In this document: piece by piece, positions 46,912 to 57,550 of the stretch | Layout of the letters: each line of letters begins with the position of its first letter | Position numbering within the stretch: position 1 is the first letter of the stretch | Source: Cryptomeria japonica | Taxonomy: Eukaryota > Streptophyta > Pinopsida > Cupressales > Cupressaceae | DNA: 64,000 nt | NCBI RefSeq assembly: GCF_030272615.1 | Contig: NC_081414.1 | Span: 770,355,653-770,419,652 of the forward strand | Direction: 5' to 3' | Notes under the pieces: generated by a model | Database searches by the model: none | The model's input: only the letters and a program-made list of their open reading frames with translations | What the model was told of the DNA's origin: nothing | Program-made: the position numbers and the translations under genes

Positions 46912-48486
46912 AATTTCTGTTACCGGTTCAGAGTCTATATACCTTGAAGTTCCTCTGAATTGTTCATCAATTTTTACATTTGTACTCTCAACAATTTTCT
47001 GTAATCTTTTATTAAAGCATCTATAAGCTTTACTCTTAGATGAATAACCAAGAAATATTCCTTCATCACTTCTAGGATCAAACTTGCCAATATACTCATC
47101 TCTTCTAATATAACATTTACTTCCAAAAATTCTAAAATACTTAAGAGTAGGAATATTACCAGACCATAGTTCATGAGGGGTCTTACCGATTTCACCTTTA
47201 ATGTGAACTTTGTTGAATGTATAGATAGCAGTGCTTACTGCCTCTCTCCATTACACATGTGGTAGATTTGCTTCTGATAACATACTTCTTGTTGCATCCA
47301 AAATAGTTCTATTTTTCCTTTCAACAACTCCATTCTGTTGTGGTGTCCAAGGTGCTGCTAACTGTCTTTTGATTCCATTAACTTCACAAAATGTATTAAA
47401 ATCTCTAGATGTGAATTCTCCTCCTTGATTTGATCTTAAGCATTTAATTTTCTTACCGGTTTCATTTTCAACCATTGCTTTGAATAGTTTGAACTTCCCA
47501 AGTGCTTTTGATTTTTCTCTGAGAAAAGTAACCCAACACATTCTAGAATAATCATCAATAATTAGCATGAAATATCTATCACCTTGTAAATTTTTAGTTC
47601 TAGCTGGACCACGTAGATCAGTGTGAATTAAATCAAGAGCATTATTGGATTTTTCTGGAATACTTTTGAAACTAGCTCTAACTTGTTTTCCAAATTGACA
47701 TTCCTTGCAAATTGTATTCTAAGGTTTCATAATTTTAGGTAGATCTCTAACTGCCTTAGAAGTACTGATTTTTACCATGCAATCAAAATTTACATGACAT
47801 AGTCTTTTATGCCATAGCCAACTTTCATCTATATGTGCAATTAAGCATGCCTTTTCACTGTTATTCAAATGAAAGATATTACCTCTAGTCTGATTACCGG
47901 TTGCAATTTCCAAACCAGTTCTATTCATGATTTTGCATTTTCCATTTTTAAATTGTAACTAAAAACCTTTCTCAACTAATTGACCAACACTTAAAAGATT
48001 ATGTTTTAATCCTTCAACATAATAAACATTGTCAGTGCTATGTTTACCATCAAGAGATATTGAACCCTTACCTTTGATTGAATAGGCTTTGTCATCTCCA
48101 AATCTTACTAAAACTCCATTGTATTCTTGAAAGTTCAAGAATTTGCCTTTGTCTCCAGTCATGTGATGTGAGCATCCTGAGTCAATAATCCATTCATCCT
48201 TTGATTCAACTTTAGCTGCTAGGGCTTGTTCTACCGGTGGAGCAATAGGTATCGGTTGATCTTCTATTATAGAAAAAAAGACCCATCTGTTGTCTATTGG
48301 ATCCTCATCAGAATCATCAATCACACCTTCATCAACAATGTAACAAGATTTATCTTTGTTTTTCTTAAATCTGTATCTCTGATATTCAGGATTAGGTTTA
48401 TATGTCCTTCTAGTTTCTTCTCTTAGTCTAGCATGTCTATCAGGGCATCTTGAAGCCATATGACCAATCTTATTGCAGTTGAACAC
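46912..48486 (-). pseudogene. SIR zinc knuckle, protease and integrase
   Basis: 47959-48486 starts in the knuckle (CNKIGHMASRC), then a Lys/Tyr-rich part, then the protease with IIDSGCSHHMTG at residues about 101-112. 47719-47928 carries the pre-integrase zinc site (LWHKRLCHVNF; its CKECQFGKQ lies just beyond a stop). 47251-47568 is the integrase core: Asp in LIIDDYSRM, then RSNQGGEF where RSD is usual (codon 47428-47430 AAT), and Glu in QQNGVVERKN. 46974-47195 gives the integrase end. The Asp to Asn change removes a catalytic residue. Confidence 0.85.
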
Positions 48487-49307
48487 TTAAAGGGTGCTTT
48501 ACCTTCATACTTACTTCCAATTGGATCTTTTGGCATTTTTCTTGCAAATAGTGCTTCAAGCTCTTCAAGCTCTTCATTCTCCTTCCTGGTTTCTTCAAGT
48601 TCTCTTGCATAAAAGGCTCTCCAGTCTGATTTGTCAAAAGATGGAGCAGATGATGTTGATGCTTTGAAGGCCAAATCAGTTTTTATAGTAGCAACAAGAC
48701 CAAATTCCTCAATTTCAAAAGCTAAAAGTTTTCCAATCAATGTATCCCTAGTTACTGATGTATTACGCATTGTTCTCAACTCATTAATAGCAATAACCTT
48801 CATTTTATATGTTAGTGGAAAACCTCTTAAGATTTTTGAAACAATCTCATCTTCACTCAAGGTTCCTCCACAACATTTAATACCTAAAAAAATTTCATTT
48901 ACTCTTTCCATAAAAGCAGAAATTCTTTCATCTTCTTCCACTTTCAGATGTTCATACCTGACTCAGAAGCTTTCAAGTTTTGCAATTTTCACTATGGAAT
49001 CCCCTTCATTCAGTGTTTCCAAATGATCCCAAATAGCTTTTGCAGTAGATCTATCTGATAATCCCATGATTTGTTGATCTGACAATGCGCTCAAAAGTGC
49101 TTCTCTAGCTTTGCAATCATTTTCTTCATCTTTAGCTAAAGTAATAGGAGCAGGCTGACTAACTATAGCAGTAGTATAACCATTTTTAGTAACTTCCCAG
49201 ATATCTTTACCAATGCAATTCAGATGTGTCTCTATTTTGATTTTCCATATTCCATAGTTGGTTCCATCAAGTTTAGGACTATCCTTTCTAAAATAATTAG
49301 TAGACAT
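48423..49307 (-). pseudogene. SIR gag (UBN2 type)
   Basis: Starts at ATG 49307 (MSTNYFRKDSPKLDGTNYG), 59 bases after the LTR. The first piece runs to a stop at 48963 and a second from 48941 to 48423. The segments LDGTNYGIWKIKIETHL and FMERVNEIFLGIKCCGGTL, then ILRGFPLTYKMKVIAINEL, are the copia UBN2/capsid pattern. The end runs into APFKC, the start of the nucleocapsid knuckle, where a one-base loss near 48483-48485 shifts the frame. This gag differs in type from the coiled-coil gag of NA1-NA3. Confidence 0.87.
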
Positions 49308-49365
49308 TGGATCTCCTCAAGTTGTTAAACTTCTAAAAAAAAGAGGACTAGGCTCTGATACCAAT

Positions 49366-50422
49366 TGTAGGTCCCGGGGACAACTGAGAGGGGGGGGGGT
49401 GAATTAGTTGTCTAATAAATTCAAACCAAAATCTTGTTAACCAACTTATTGCTTAATGCCGGTAAGACAGTTAAGTATGCCAATAGACAGTGTTAACAGA
49501 AAATTGCTATACCGGTAAGAATTAATGCATGGAACATAAACATAAAGTCATCCACAACACATGACACAAATATTTGTACGTGGAAACCCTGTAAGGGGAA
49601 AAACCATGGTGGGAAACCTTACCCACAATCAGATGATACTATTGCAGATAGTAAGTGTACAAGAGGGGTCTGCACATGCAGAAAGCCCAACAACCTAGAG
49701 CTCACTGCTCAAACACAAATGGGAGTCACACTGACTACAGTTGGATGGTTAAATCCAATGAGAGTGTACTGCACAAAATAGCATCTTCATATGCTGGATT
49801 CAGTACTAGTGTAATGCTGATATGCTTCTACAAAAACCTAACTTCACCTTCAAATGATGTCTTTGTGTTTATCTCTGCTTGATCTCGCATATACCTTTCC
49901 TTAAATCCTTTTCACATTCCACACTTAATCTTACAAATAAGATCTTACATTTATACCATACCCTAAGACCAATTTTAGTGGGTTGGCTCTACAAGATATT
50001 ATAATAAAATTTTTTTACAAATAATACAATATCCAATGCAGTAACCGATTAAACATGTCGGCTTAATGCATTTACAACAATAATAAATCATTTCCATAGC
50101 GTGCCATGCTGATCTGGAAAAGACAAACCTGCTAGTGTAACCCTAGATAACCTGGACCTATTTGCCAGTAAAAGCAAATTTGTAGATAAGAATATACCAA
50201 TGATATTACTTCAAGGAAAAGTGTCCACATGATGTCTTCGACATTACCAAGTGTCTTCCATGTTATTGCAGGTACTAGTGAACATTATATCCTGCCGGTT
50301 AACCATATACCGATGATTGTTTGAACAATTTACTGATTGCCGGTGAACGTTGCTGGATCTCCAAAGTAGGTGTATTTAGCAGGTGTTGACATCAATGACA
50401 AAACCATACCAAAATACCAACA
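49366..50422 (-). repeat. SIR 5' LTR
   Basis: 1057 bases, paired with 43747-44799. The primer site GGTATCAGAGCC (minus) lies at 49350-49365. A run of ten G lies at the inner end (GAGAGGGGGGGGGGTGAATT). The outer end abuts CTTAG at 50423-50427. Confidence 0.93.
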
Positions 50423-50427
50423 CTTAG

Positions 50428-51515
50428 AAGGTGTTGGGCATATACCTTGAGTGTAACAAACTCAACTTCATAACCCATGGGCATGATCCATACTATCCAA
50501 GGCTCTACTGCTTCCATTAGACACTGACCCTTGTCAACCAAGAAACAAATGGTTTGCTCATATTTTTCAACAACCTCCTTAGGGATCATTTCCCTACTCT
50601 TCATTGATTCTTGGAAGGTTTTTAAGTAACCCCAGAGTATAGATATCCTAATGGTAGCATCACGGATACTCCATAATCTTTCTTTGATCTGCATGGCTAT
50701 CAATTAATCATAGGCCCATTGGACCTTTCCTTTGATACTAGGTATCTCATTCAGGAAGAATATGGCCAGGAAAATAAGGAGTGTACCATATTTAAATGTG
50801 TGCTTCTTATCTTTCTTGATCTTCTTCAAATTACTCAATAATTCATTCAAGAGGGCAGTGCACAGATCATACCTTTTATCATCCTTGAGCATCTAGTACA
50901 CAGAATAAATGGCAGTACTGGAGACAAAGTTGTACCTATTGGATTGGTAAACCTTGTATTTGACTAACATTGATGTATAATTCATGTCATTCTTTAAAAT
51001 ATCATTTATAGTCATGGTTTTGTTCTCAAATTTTGATCCTATGGTGGCTATGACAGTGTCATTTGACTCTTTCCTCAAACTGGGCACATCACCAGTTTCG
51101 ACTAAGCCAGTTATAGAACAGATCACTTTCTTGGTGATTTTGTGTGGCCTATCAAGCCAAATGAACTCATCATGCACTCGACTAAGAATATACCACATCC
51201 ATCCAACCTCGTCAAACAATAAAAAATGCATGAACTATGAGAAACCCTTGTCCTTTATCACCTTATACTTGGATTTGATATTTCTTAAACCATCAGCCAA
51301 ATGCTTATTGTATAAGTCCAACATGTTTGTGTTTCCAAGCTCTTCAAGGTCATAGTGAATGTAAGCCCTGATATCCATGTTATGTAGCATGCCTTGGGGC
51401 ACTAATGAAAATGCACCTTCCAGATAATCCTCAACTTACTTGAAAGGATGTTTCTTGAAAACTAGTGGGGCTTTGTCCTTAATCTCAACTACACAACACC
51501 AAAATTTGATGCCAT
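50428..51515 (-). pseudogene. NA2 ORF2, N-terminal part
   Basis: Starts at ATG 51515 (MASNFGVV), the family start, with an early frameshift. Open pieces: 50893-51231 with YILSRVHDEFIWLDRPHKIT and TMTINDILKNDMNYTSMLV; 50704-50892 with YDLCTALLNELLSNLKKIKK; 50428-50703 with EMIPKEVVEKYEQTICFLV, then GQCLMEAVEPWIVWIMPMGY. The order matches NA1 and NA3 block by block. It ends at the SIR insertion and continues at 43746. No known domain is recognised. Confidence 0.68.
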
Positions 51516-51923
51516 TTCAAATGCTAGGGTTTGCAGAAATAGAAAGTTTGAACAAATAAATACCTTGCTTCACAATTGGGTGCTCAAATTCACTTAGGAG
51601 TCGCTAAAATCATTGTAAAAATCACCAAAATTGTTCTTCTCTCTCTTCTCTTCTCTAATCGTTTGATCGCATTGTGACAAATGAGACTTCAAAATGCACT
51701 TTTATCCTTCGAAAACCTAATTTTCCATTGTAATAAATGAAACAACCGGTTACCATGGTTTTCATGAAATTGCATACCGGACCACAAGATCCTTCTAAAA
51801 CTTTTGAATATCATTTGTATATGTGATCCAATCCTTCTGCAACCTTTTCAGAAATGATTGCAAACCAACGAAGAGGGGTTTCCTAGAATCTGCATGAAAA
51901 AGTTCCCCCTAAGGCACAAAGCC
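51516..51923 (-). other. NA2: spacer between gag and ORF2
   Basis: 409 bases, AT-rich, with no open frame. It corresponds to the spacers at 7816-8305 and 40788-41131. Confidence 0.4.
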
Positions 51924-52310
51924 CTAGTTGCTGGATGAAGATCCTGCGCAGGATTCAGGTGTAGACCCATTGTCATCTCTGGATTCATCCTTTCTTACCC
52001 ACATCTTCTCATGCTTCTCCTTGATCTCTTCTACCTTCACTTTTCCCTTCTCATCTGAGTTACTCTTATCTACTGGAGCACTATTCTTGCTTCTGCAATA
52101 CTTTGCAATGTGATTCATTTTGTTACATGTTTGACAAACAACACAATTCTGCATAGGTCTAAAGTTCATTTGATTTGGTCTTGTCCTACACTGATTAGAG
52201 ATATGTCCAAACATTCCACAAGAATTCCATAGTGGTGTGGTTATTTTTTGATTTTGGTGCATAGGTTTTTCATAAGTTTTGGATTCTCACTATTGTACAT
52301 GTCCAATCCC
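51924..52310 (-). pseudogene. NA2 gag, knuckle part
   Basis: 112 open codons (51924-52262) with two knuckles, CGMFGHISNQC (first Cys lost) and CQTCNKMNHIAKYC, then a charged tail with KGKVKVEEIKEKHEKMW. Degraded sequence up to about 52310 still resembles the region upstream of the knuckles in the sister elements. There the plus-strand copia COI begins. The first two knuckles and most of the coiled coil are missing. Confidence 0.68.
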
Positions 52311-52743
52311 TCATTTTGTAACTTCAATGGCTTCATTTGGGCTCATGCGACCTCCTTTTCAGGTGTCATTTTTTTGAAAGTGCATAATTTTTTGTCTACT
52401 TTCATAATATATGATCAGTTTTCGAATAGTTTTAGTGGATATTGTACTTTTAGATATTGGTCTTTTTTGGCCTACTTGGTACTTGTAATTTTCTTGGATC
52501 TTAGTTTAGATCTCTTGCATTATCAGTTTGAGTCTCCTTTGGCCTCATTGAGGAAGTTGTAAAGTTGAAATCAGAAGTCCACTTTTCCATTTTTTGCAAG
52601 TGGCCCATTGTACACGCACTAAGCATAAAGTATCAAATCATCATTTTGGGGGGGGGTTCTTTGATTGAGTGAATTGGGGGAGGGGGGGGGGTGTCTTGTG
52701 TGATTGTACCTCTCTTTCCTTGTCCTCTTTGATTTTTATTGCA

Positions 52744-53444
52744 ATGAGTCCTCATAAATTTCCACCTTTAACTCCACATAATTATGCATCTTCGAAAATT
52801 AAAGCATGGAGCAAATGAATGGAAAAAGCTCTCATGCATTACATAGATGGAACAATAGTAGCACCACTAGATCCTAAGACTAATGCTTAGTTAGAATGGC
52901 TCACCAAAAATTGCATGGCTCTTGAAACTTTGCGTAAGTATATATTAGATGATCTCATTTTTCACATTGAGAAGTGTTCTACAATCAAAGATGCTTGGGA
53001 TATATTTCAGAAATTGTATGGTCAAGTTGATGAAATCGGATGTTACAATATTGACAATGAGTTCACCAACTTGGATCCCAAGAGTTTTGATACAATCCAA
53101 GATTATGTCACCAAAGAAAATGAGCTAAGAGAAAATCTTAACGATTATGGAATTGACGAAAAGGATGCTCAATTGATATTCAACTAGTTGGACAAGCTTG
53201 CACCAAAATATGCAGCATTTGTTTCTAGCTTCCAAACTCATTGTTTCATAGTGGGGAGTTCCTACACTATGCCTACATTTGATGCTTTCACAGAAATATT
53301 GATGTTGGAACAATCAAAGTTGTTGAACATGGGGATTCTAAAGTCTTTAAAGTCCAAGGCTTTGGTGGCTAGTCAAGGGAATCAAGGAGGTCAAGGAAAA
53401 TATTCCAACAAGAAGAAGAACCAATCTAAGTCAAAGCCACAATA
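52744..53444 (+). pseudogene. COI gag
   Basis: From ATG 52744 through three or more stops. Pieces 52915-53187 and 53188-53445 carry the UBN2-type pattern (TIKDAWDIFQKLYG, DYVTKENELRENL, LDKLAPKYAAFVSSFQ, TEILMLEQSKL). A Lys/Gln-rich basic tail ends at 53444. It is the capsid part of a copia particle protein. Confidence 0.75.
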
Positions 53445-54108
53445 GGAAAAAGGACAATCATCCTCTTCCAAGAAGGGGACTCCACCTAAGAAGGATAAAC
53501 CAACTTGTGCTTATTGCAAGAAGTATGGTCATGATGAGCATCGATCCTATGCCAAGCAAGTTGATGAGTTGACAAATCTTCTTAAGAAAAATAACATCAA
53601 CTTGCCATCTGCCTACACAAAGAAGGATTCATCTCCTTCCTCTTTGTCACAGTCTAATGGAAAAGGGCAAGCATTTATGGCTACAATGGGCTCTTCACAA
53701 CAGTGAATACTTGACTCGGGTGCCTCTTATCACATGGGTTCTACAAATGAGCAGTTTTCTTCATTGGAGCCATCAAAGGTACCACACATTTACATAGGTG
53801 ATGATACACAAGTTGAGGTTGAAAGGAAAGGTTCAGTTGGCATGGATGATGGAACATTTGAGAATGTTCTCTATGTTCCTAACTTGTCTACCAATCTTCT
53901 CTCTATCTACCAAATCATTGACTATGGGAATGGGAAAAAGGTTGAGTTTACACGTGATTCAGTTGTGGTAAAGGAACTTGATGATGATGCCTTGGTAGCA
54001 GTGGGACAAGTCAATGACAACTCAAGGCTTTATTCATTCTCCCACTTTGTGCCAAGTTCTCCTTCTAAGGCCTTGCTTACTCATTCAAATTCAGAAAGTA
54101 AGCTATGA
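53445..54108 (+). pseudogene. COI zinc knuckle and protease
   Basis: Knuckle at about 53508-53550 (CAYCKKYGHDEHRS), whose last Cys has become Ser. A Lys/Ser linker follows, then the protease with ILDSGASYHMGS near 53710, just after a stop, and the LYVPNLSTNLLSI block near 53875-53910. The open stretch 53734-54108 is the body of the protease and the start of the linker to integrase. Confidence 0.75.
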
Positions 54109-54852
54109 TGTGAGCAGTTTGGAGACCTCAACTACCGCTATCTTCAGTAGCTTGACACTAAAGACATGGTCATAGGTCTACCTTGAATCATTTTTTCAGA
54201 GGGTGTATGTTTAGGATGTTCCATGCGAAAGCATCCCAAGGAGAAGTTTGATAAGGGGAAAGTTTGGAGAGATTTGGAAGTTCTTCAACTTGTTCACAAC
54301 GATGTAGGAGGTTCATTTCCATCACCTTCATTTAGCAAGGCTCGTTATGTCCTCATGTTCATTGATGACTACTCCCACTTCACTTGGTTCTACTTTCTTA
54401 TTCATAAGAATGAAGTGTTTGATAGATTTCAAGCCTTCAAGGCTTCTATGGAGAAGCAATCCGGGAAAGTGGTCAAGATTCTTCGCACAGATAATAGAAG
54501 GGAATATGTGAACAAAAGGCTTGAGGATTTTTGTATATTTGAGGGGATTGATCTTCAACATTTTGTTGCTTACACTCCACAGCAAAATAGAGTTGCAGAA
54601 CACAAGAATAGAACTCTCAAAGAAATGGCTAGTTGTATAATAGATGCATGTTCTCTTGATCCTACCTTTTGGGTAGAGGCTATCAGTTGTGCCACACACA
54701 TCCAAAATCGGGTTCTTCACAAAGATTTGATAGGTATAAATCCTTTTGAGGCTTGGGCTCATAGGAAACTGATTGTGAGACATTTCAAAGTCTTTGGGTG
54801 TCCAACATGGTCTCTCATACCTCTACAGAAATGCAAGGAATTGGAACCTTAG
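54109..54852 (+). pseudogene. COI integrase
   Basis: Open for 209 codons from 54223. Integrase core with Asp in VLMFIDDYSHFTWF, Asp in ILRTDNRREYVN (usual RTDNGGEY; the Gly pair is changed) and Glu in QQNRVAEHKNRT. A typical copia integrase end follows (HFKVFGCPTWSLIP). The pre-integrase zinc site just upstream is degraded. Confidence 0.78.
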
Positions 54853-56361
54853 AGTAGGCCTTGCATTTTTGTTGGATATCTTGAGGGTGTTAAGGCATAT
54901 TGATTGATGGATCCTAAGATGCATGTGGCATCTATTGAGAGGAGTATTCATTTTGAGGAAAGATCTCCTATATTATCCTCTCTCTCCTCCACCTTCCTCC
55001 ATTGTGGATAGTGATACCAGTGATAAAGATGATGAGACTCCTTCAACTCCAACTCGCAAGGCTACACCTTGATAGGGTCCACTTATAGTGATAAAGATGA
55101 TGAGACTCGTTCAACTCCAACTCACAGGGCTACACCTCCACCTAGACCTCGTTGGGCTTGACAAACAATTGACTCGACGGGTTCTCTTGTTGGGGATCCT
55201 TCAGATACATGGAGAACTTGATCACAGCATCAGGACCTTCCATATGCATACATTGCTACCACTTTTGATCTACAGACATTTCGGGAAGCTTCGAGGGTTC
55301 CTGAGTGGTACCACGCTATGGAGGAAGAGTATAGTTCCCTGATGAGGAACAACACATGGTATATAGTCCCTCTCCCTAAGGGGAGAAAGATGGTTTGATG
55401 TAAGCAGTTCTATTGGACCAAGTTTGTAGTGGATGGTAGTGTGGATAAGTATAAGGGTTGACTTGTTGCAAAAGGTTTCTGTTAGGTTCAAGGTGTTGAC
55501 TATACTGAGACCTTTGCACTCGTAGCCAAGAAGAGATCCATTCGCTTAACACTTTCTATTGCCGTAACTCATGGCTATGTTGTACATCAAATGGATGTGA
55601 AGAGTATTTTTCTTCATTGGGATCTTGATGAGGAGATTTATATGGAGCAGCCAGAGGGTTTGATCCAAGATTCTTCCTTAGTTTGTAGACTAAGGAAATC
55701 TCTCTATGGCCTTAAGCAAGCCCCCAGGGCTTGGTATGCCAAGATAGATTCCTTTCTTCTCTATGTGGGATTCGCCAAGTTTCATTATGATCTAAATGTC
55801 TACATTTTATGACAGGATGACTCACACTTGATACTTGTGCTCTATGTTGATGATTTGATCATTAGAGGGAGCACTTCATGCATCATTAGCAGTGTCAAAT
55901 TTGCTTTGCATGACATATTTTCTTTGACTGACTGGGGTCTTTTGCACTACTTTCTCGGGATAGAGATTTAATAGTCATCTTCTAGGATCACTCTTTCGCA
56001 ACCCAAGTATGATCTTGATCTTCTTGCATGCTTTCATATGGCTGATTGTAAGCATGCATCGACTCCCTTTTTTTCAAGAGTCAAGCTTGAGGCTCGATGC
56101 TCTTCTCCACCAGTTGATGCCACATTGTATTGTCAGCTTGTGGGTAGTCTCATTTACTTCACTCACACATGCCCTAATATTTCATTTGTGGTTGGCATGG
56201 TCTCCCACTTCATGCAGGAACCACATGAGCTTCATTGGAAAGCCGCCAAACGCATCCTTCACTACATCCAGGGTACACATTACTATCGGATTCACTATGT
56301 TGCAGGCACAAGACTTCACTTGGTTAGTTACACAGGCTCTAACTGGACTAGTGATCTTTAT
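54853..56361 (+). pseudogene. COI reverse transcriptase and RNase H start
   Basis: After a degraded linker (54853-55270, with a near-duplicate of about 40 bases at 55015 and 55088), RT runs from about 55290 to 55970. Motif A is VHQMDVKSIFLHWDL, then [16 protein letters not shown], and the catalytic box LYVDDLIIRGS at about 55840. 56038-56353 gives the C-terminal domain (STPFFSRVKLEA, LVGSLIYFTHTCPNISF) and the first RNase H strand YTGSNWTSD, where the usual Asp is Gly. Several stops. The CHI 5' LTR cuts it off. Confidence 0.8.
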
Positions 56362-57533
56362 ATTTTTCATTGATTTCAACACTAGTTGCTTTGGTTGTTT
56401 ACCGATATCCGATTGGTCTTAGTAGGATGATTGGTTCTTGGTTGGCAAGATCATGTTGATCTAGTATGCTCTGGTATGCTTTGGTCTTTGGAATTGGTTT
56501 GGATTGGTTATCTATGTGTTCCGGATATGTATCACATTCAATTGGCTTAGAATTTGATGATTCGGAAGCTATCACTTGTTCTAGTAATCCTTTTGGTTAT
56601 CGGTAAGGATTTTACGAGCAAAGCTTTGTTGAAGATCTTTTGATATTATGCATAAGTGGTGTTGGTGTTGCTTTTAGAAGGTTATCTAGATGCTGGTGGT
56701 TCTCATGTTCATGTTCCACTTGTTCGTGATGTTTCATTCGGCATATGGCAACCTATTATAGGTCTAGTAGGTTATGGAGTAGTTTATGTAACATGTGGGT
56801 TGATGCTCCTAATGCATTACTCGTTGGATTCATTTATTAGGTTATGTTGTTTTGCTCTTAGGCCGACTTGGTTGATCATTAGATTGCCGGTTTAAGTTAT
56901 GAATTTATTGTATTGTCTTTTAGGTGGCCAACCTAATTGTTTAGGTCCCAGTTTGGAATAAATATGACATAAGATCTCTTTGTAGATAGATGATATCATG
57001 TATGTATATGATTTATGGGATTATTTGTATGCGAACAATATTGTAATTATATGCAGAGGTTTTGGTCAATCATAGGTGATCGAATTGGGTTTTTGGAAAA
57101 GGTTTAAGGCCTCCGGTATTGAGCTTAACAAAAACTATACTCAGGCATGGGAGATGCTATACTTGTAGTCAATCTTCATTCTGGATTGTTGTCTGATGTT
57201 TTCTATAGTCAGTGAGACTCCTTTTGTGATGAGTAGCATGCTCTAGGTTGTTGGCCTTCCTGCATGTGCAAGCCCCTTATTGTAATATTTATTCATCTAA
57301 TCAGTGGATAGATATTGTGGGTCTCCAATCCCACCATGGTTTTTCCTCTTTGAGATTTTCCATGTATAAATCTGTGGTGTTATGGTATTCATCTTTGTGG
57401 TTGCATTGTTGCTTATTGGTATATGCTTTTATGTTGACTGGTTGCTGAGTTGTTGTATTAATAAGGTTAAATTTCTCCATTCCTATCTAGAACACTGATT
57501 CACCCCCCCTCTCAGTGTTCTTGGATTCCAACA
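56362..57533 (+). repeat. CHI 5' LTR, outer end missing
   Basis: Matches 62049-63200 from the bases CATTGAT.TCAACACTA onward and ends ATTCCAACA beside the primer site. Inner-end block CACCCCCCCTCTCAGTG is the complement of the G-run block in the minus-strand LTRs. Frames at 56656-56895 and 57248-57448 are inside the LTR and not genes. Confidence 0.85.
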
Positions 57534-57546
57534 ATTGGTATCAGAC
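57534..57546 (+). promoter_or_regulatory. CHI primer binding site
   Basis: ATTGGTATCAGAC, the initiator Met-tRNA type with a C in place of the final GC, directly after the LTR end. Confidence 0.8.
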
Positions 57547-57550
57547 CTCG

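Larger units (their letters stand above)
43742..50427 (-). mobile_element. SIR: Sire-like Ty1/copia element
   Basis: 5' LTR 49366-50422 and 3' LTR 43747-44799 in minus orientation, with a perfect duplication CTTAG (43742-43746 and 50423-50427, included here). All copia parts are present in order: UBN2-type gag, knuckle, protease, integrase, RT, RNase H. RT features such as FVDDIIFGG, MIGEIKFFLGLQI and KPVSTPM fit the Sire/Maximus lineage. Stops, a frameshift in the knuckle and an altered integrase site make it defective. It is the only pol-bearing relative of NA1-NA3 with complete ends here, sharing their LTR core, primer site and purine modules. Confidence 0.92.
52320..56361 (+). mobile_element. 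COI: degraded Ty1/copia element without LTRs
   Basis: Plus-strand copia coding from gag (from about 52744) through knuckle, protease, integrase and RT to the start of RNase H, where it is cut by the CHI 5' LTR at about 56362. No LTR or primer site is seen at its 5' side. The first 420 bases are non-coding with two long G runs (52651-52659 and 52684-52692). RT style (YVDDLIIRGS, LLHYFLGIEI) sets it apart from SIR. Both ends are truncated; it lies inside NA2. Confidence 0.75.

Noticed and set aside
56656-56895. 79-codon hydrophobic frame resembling a membrane protein
   Set aside because: Lies inside the CHI 5' LTR and is not kept in the 3' LTR.
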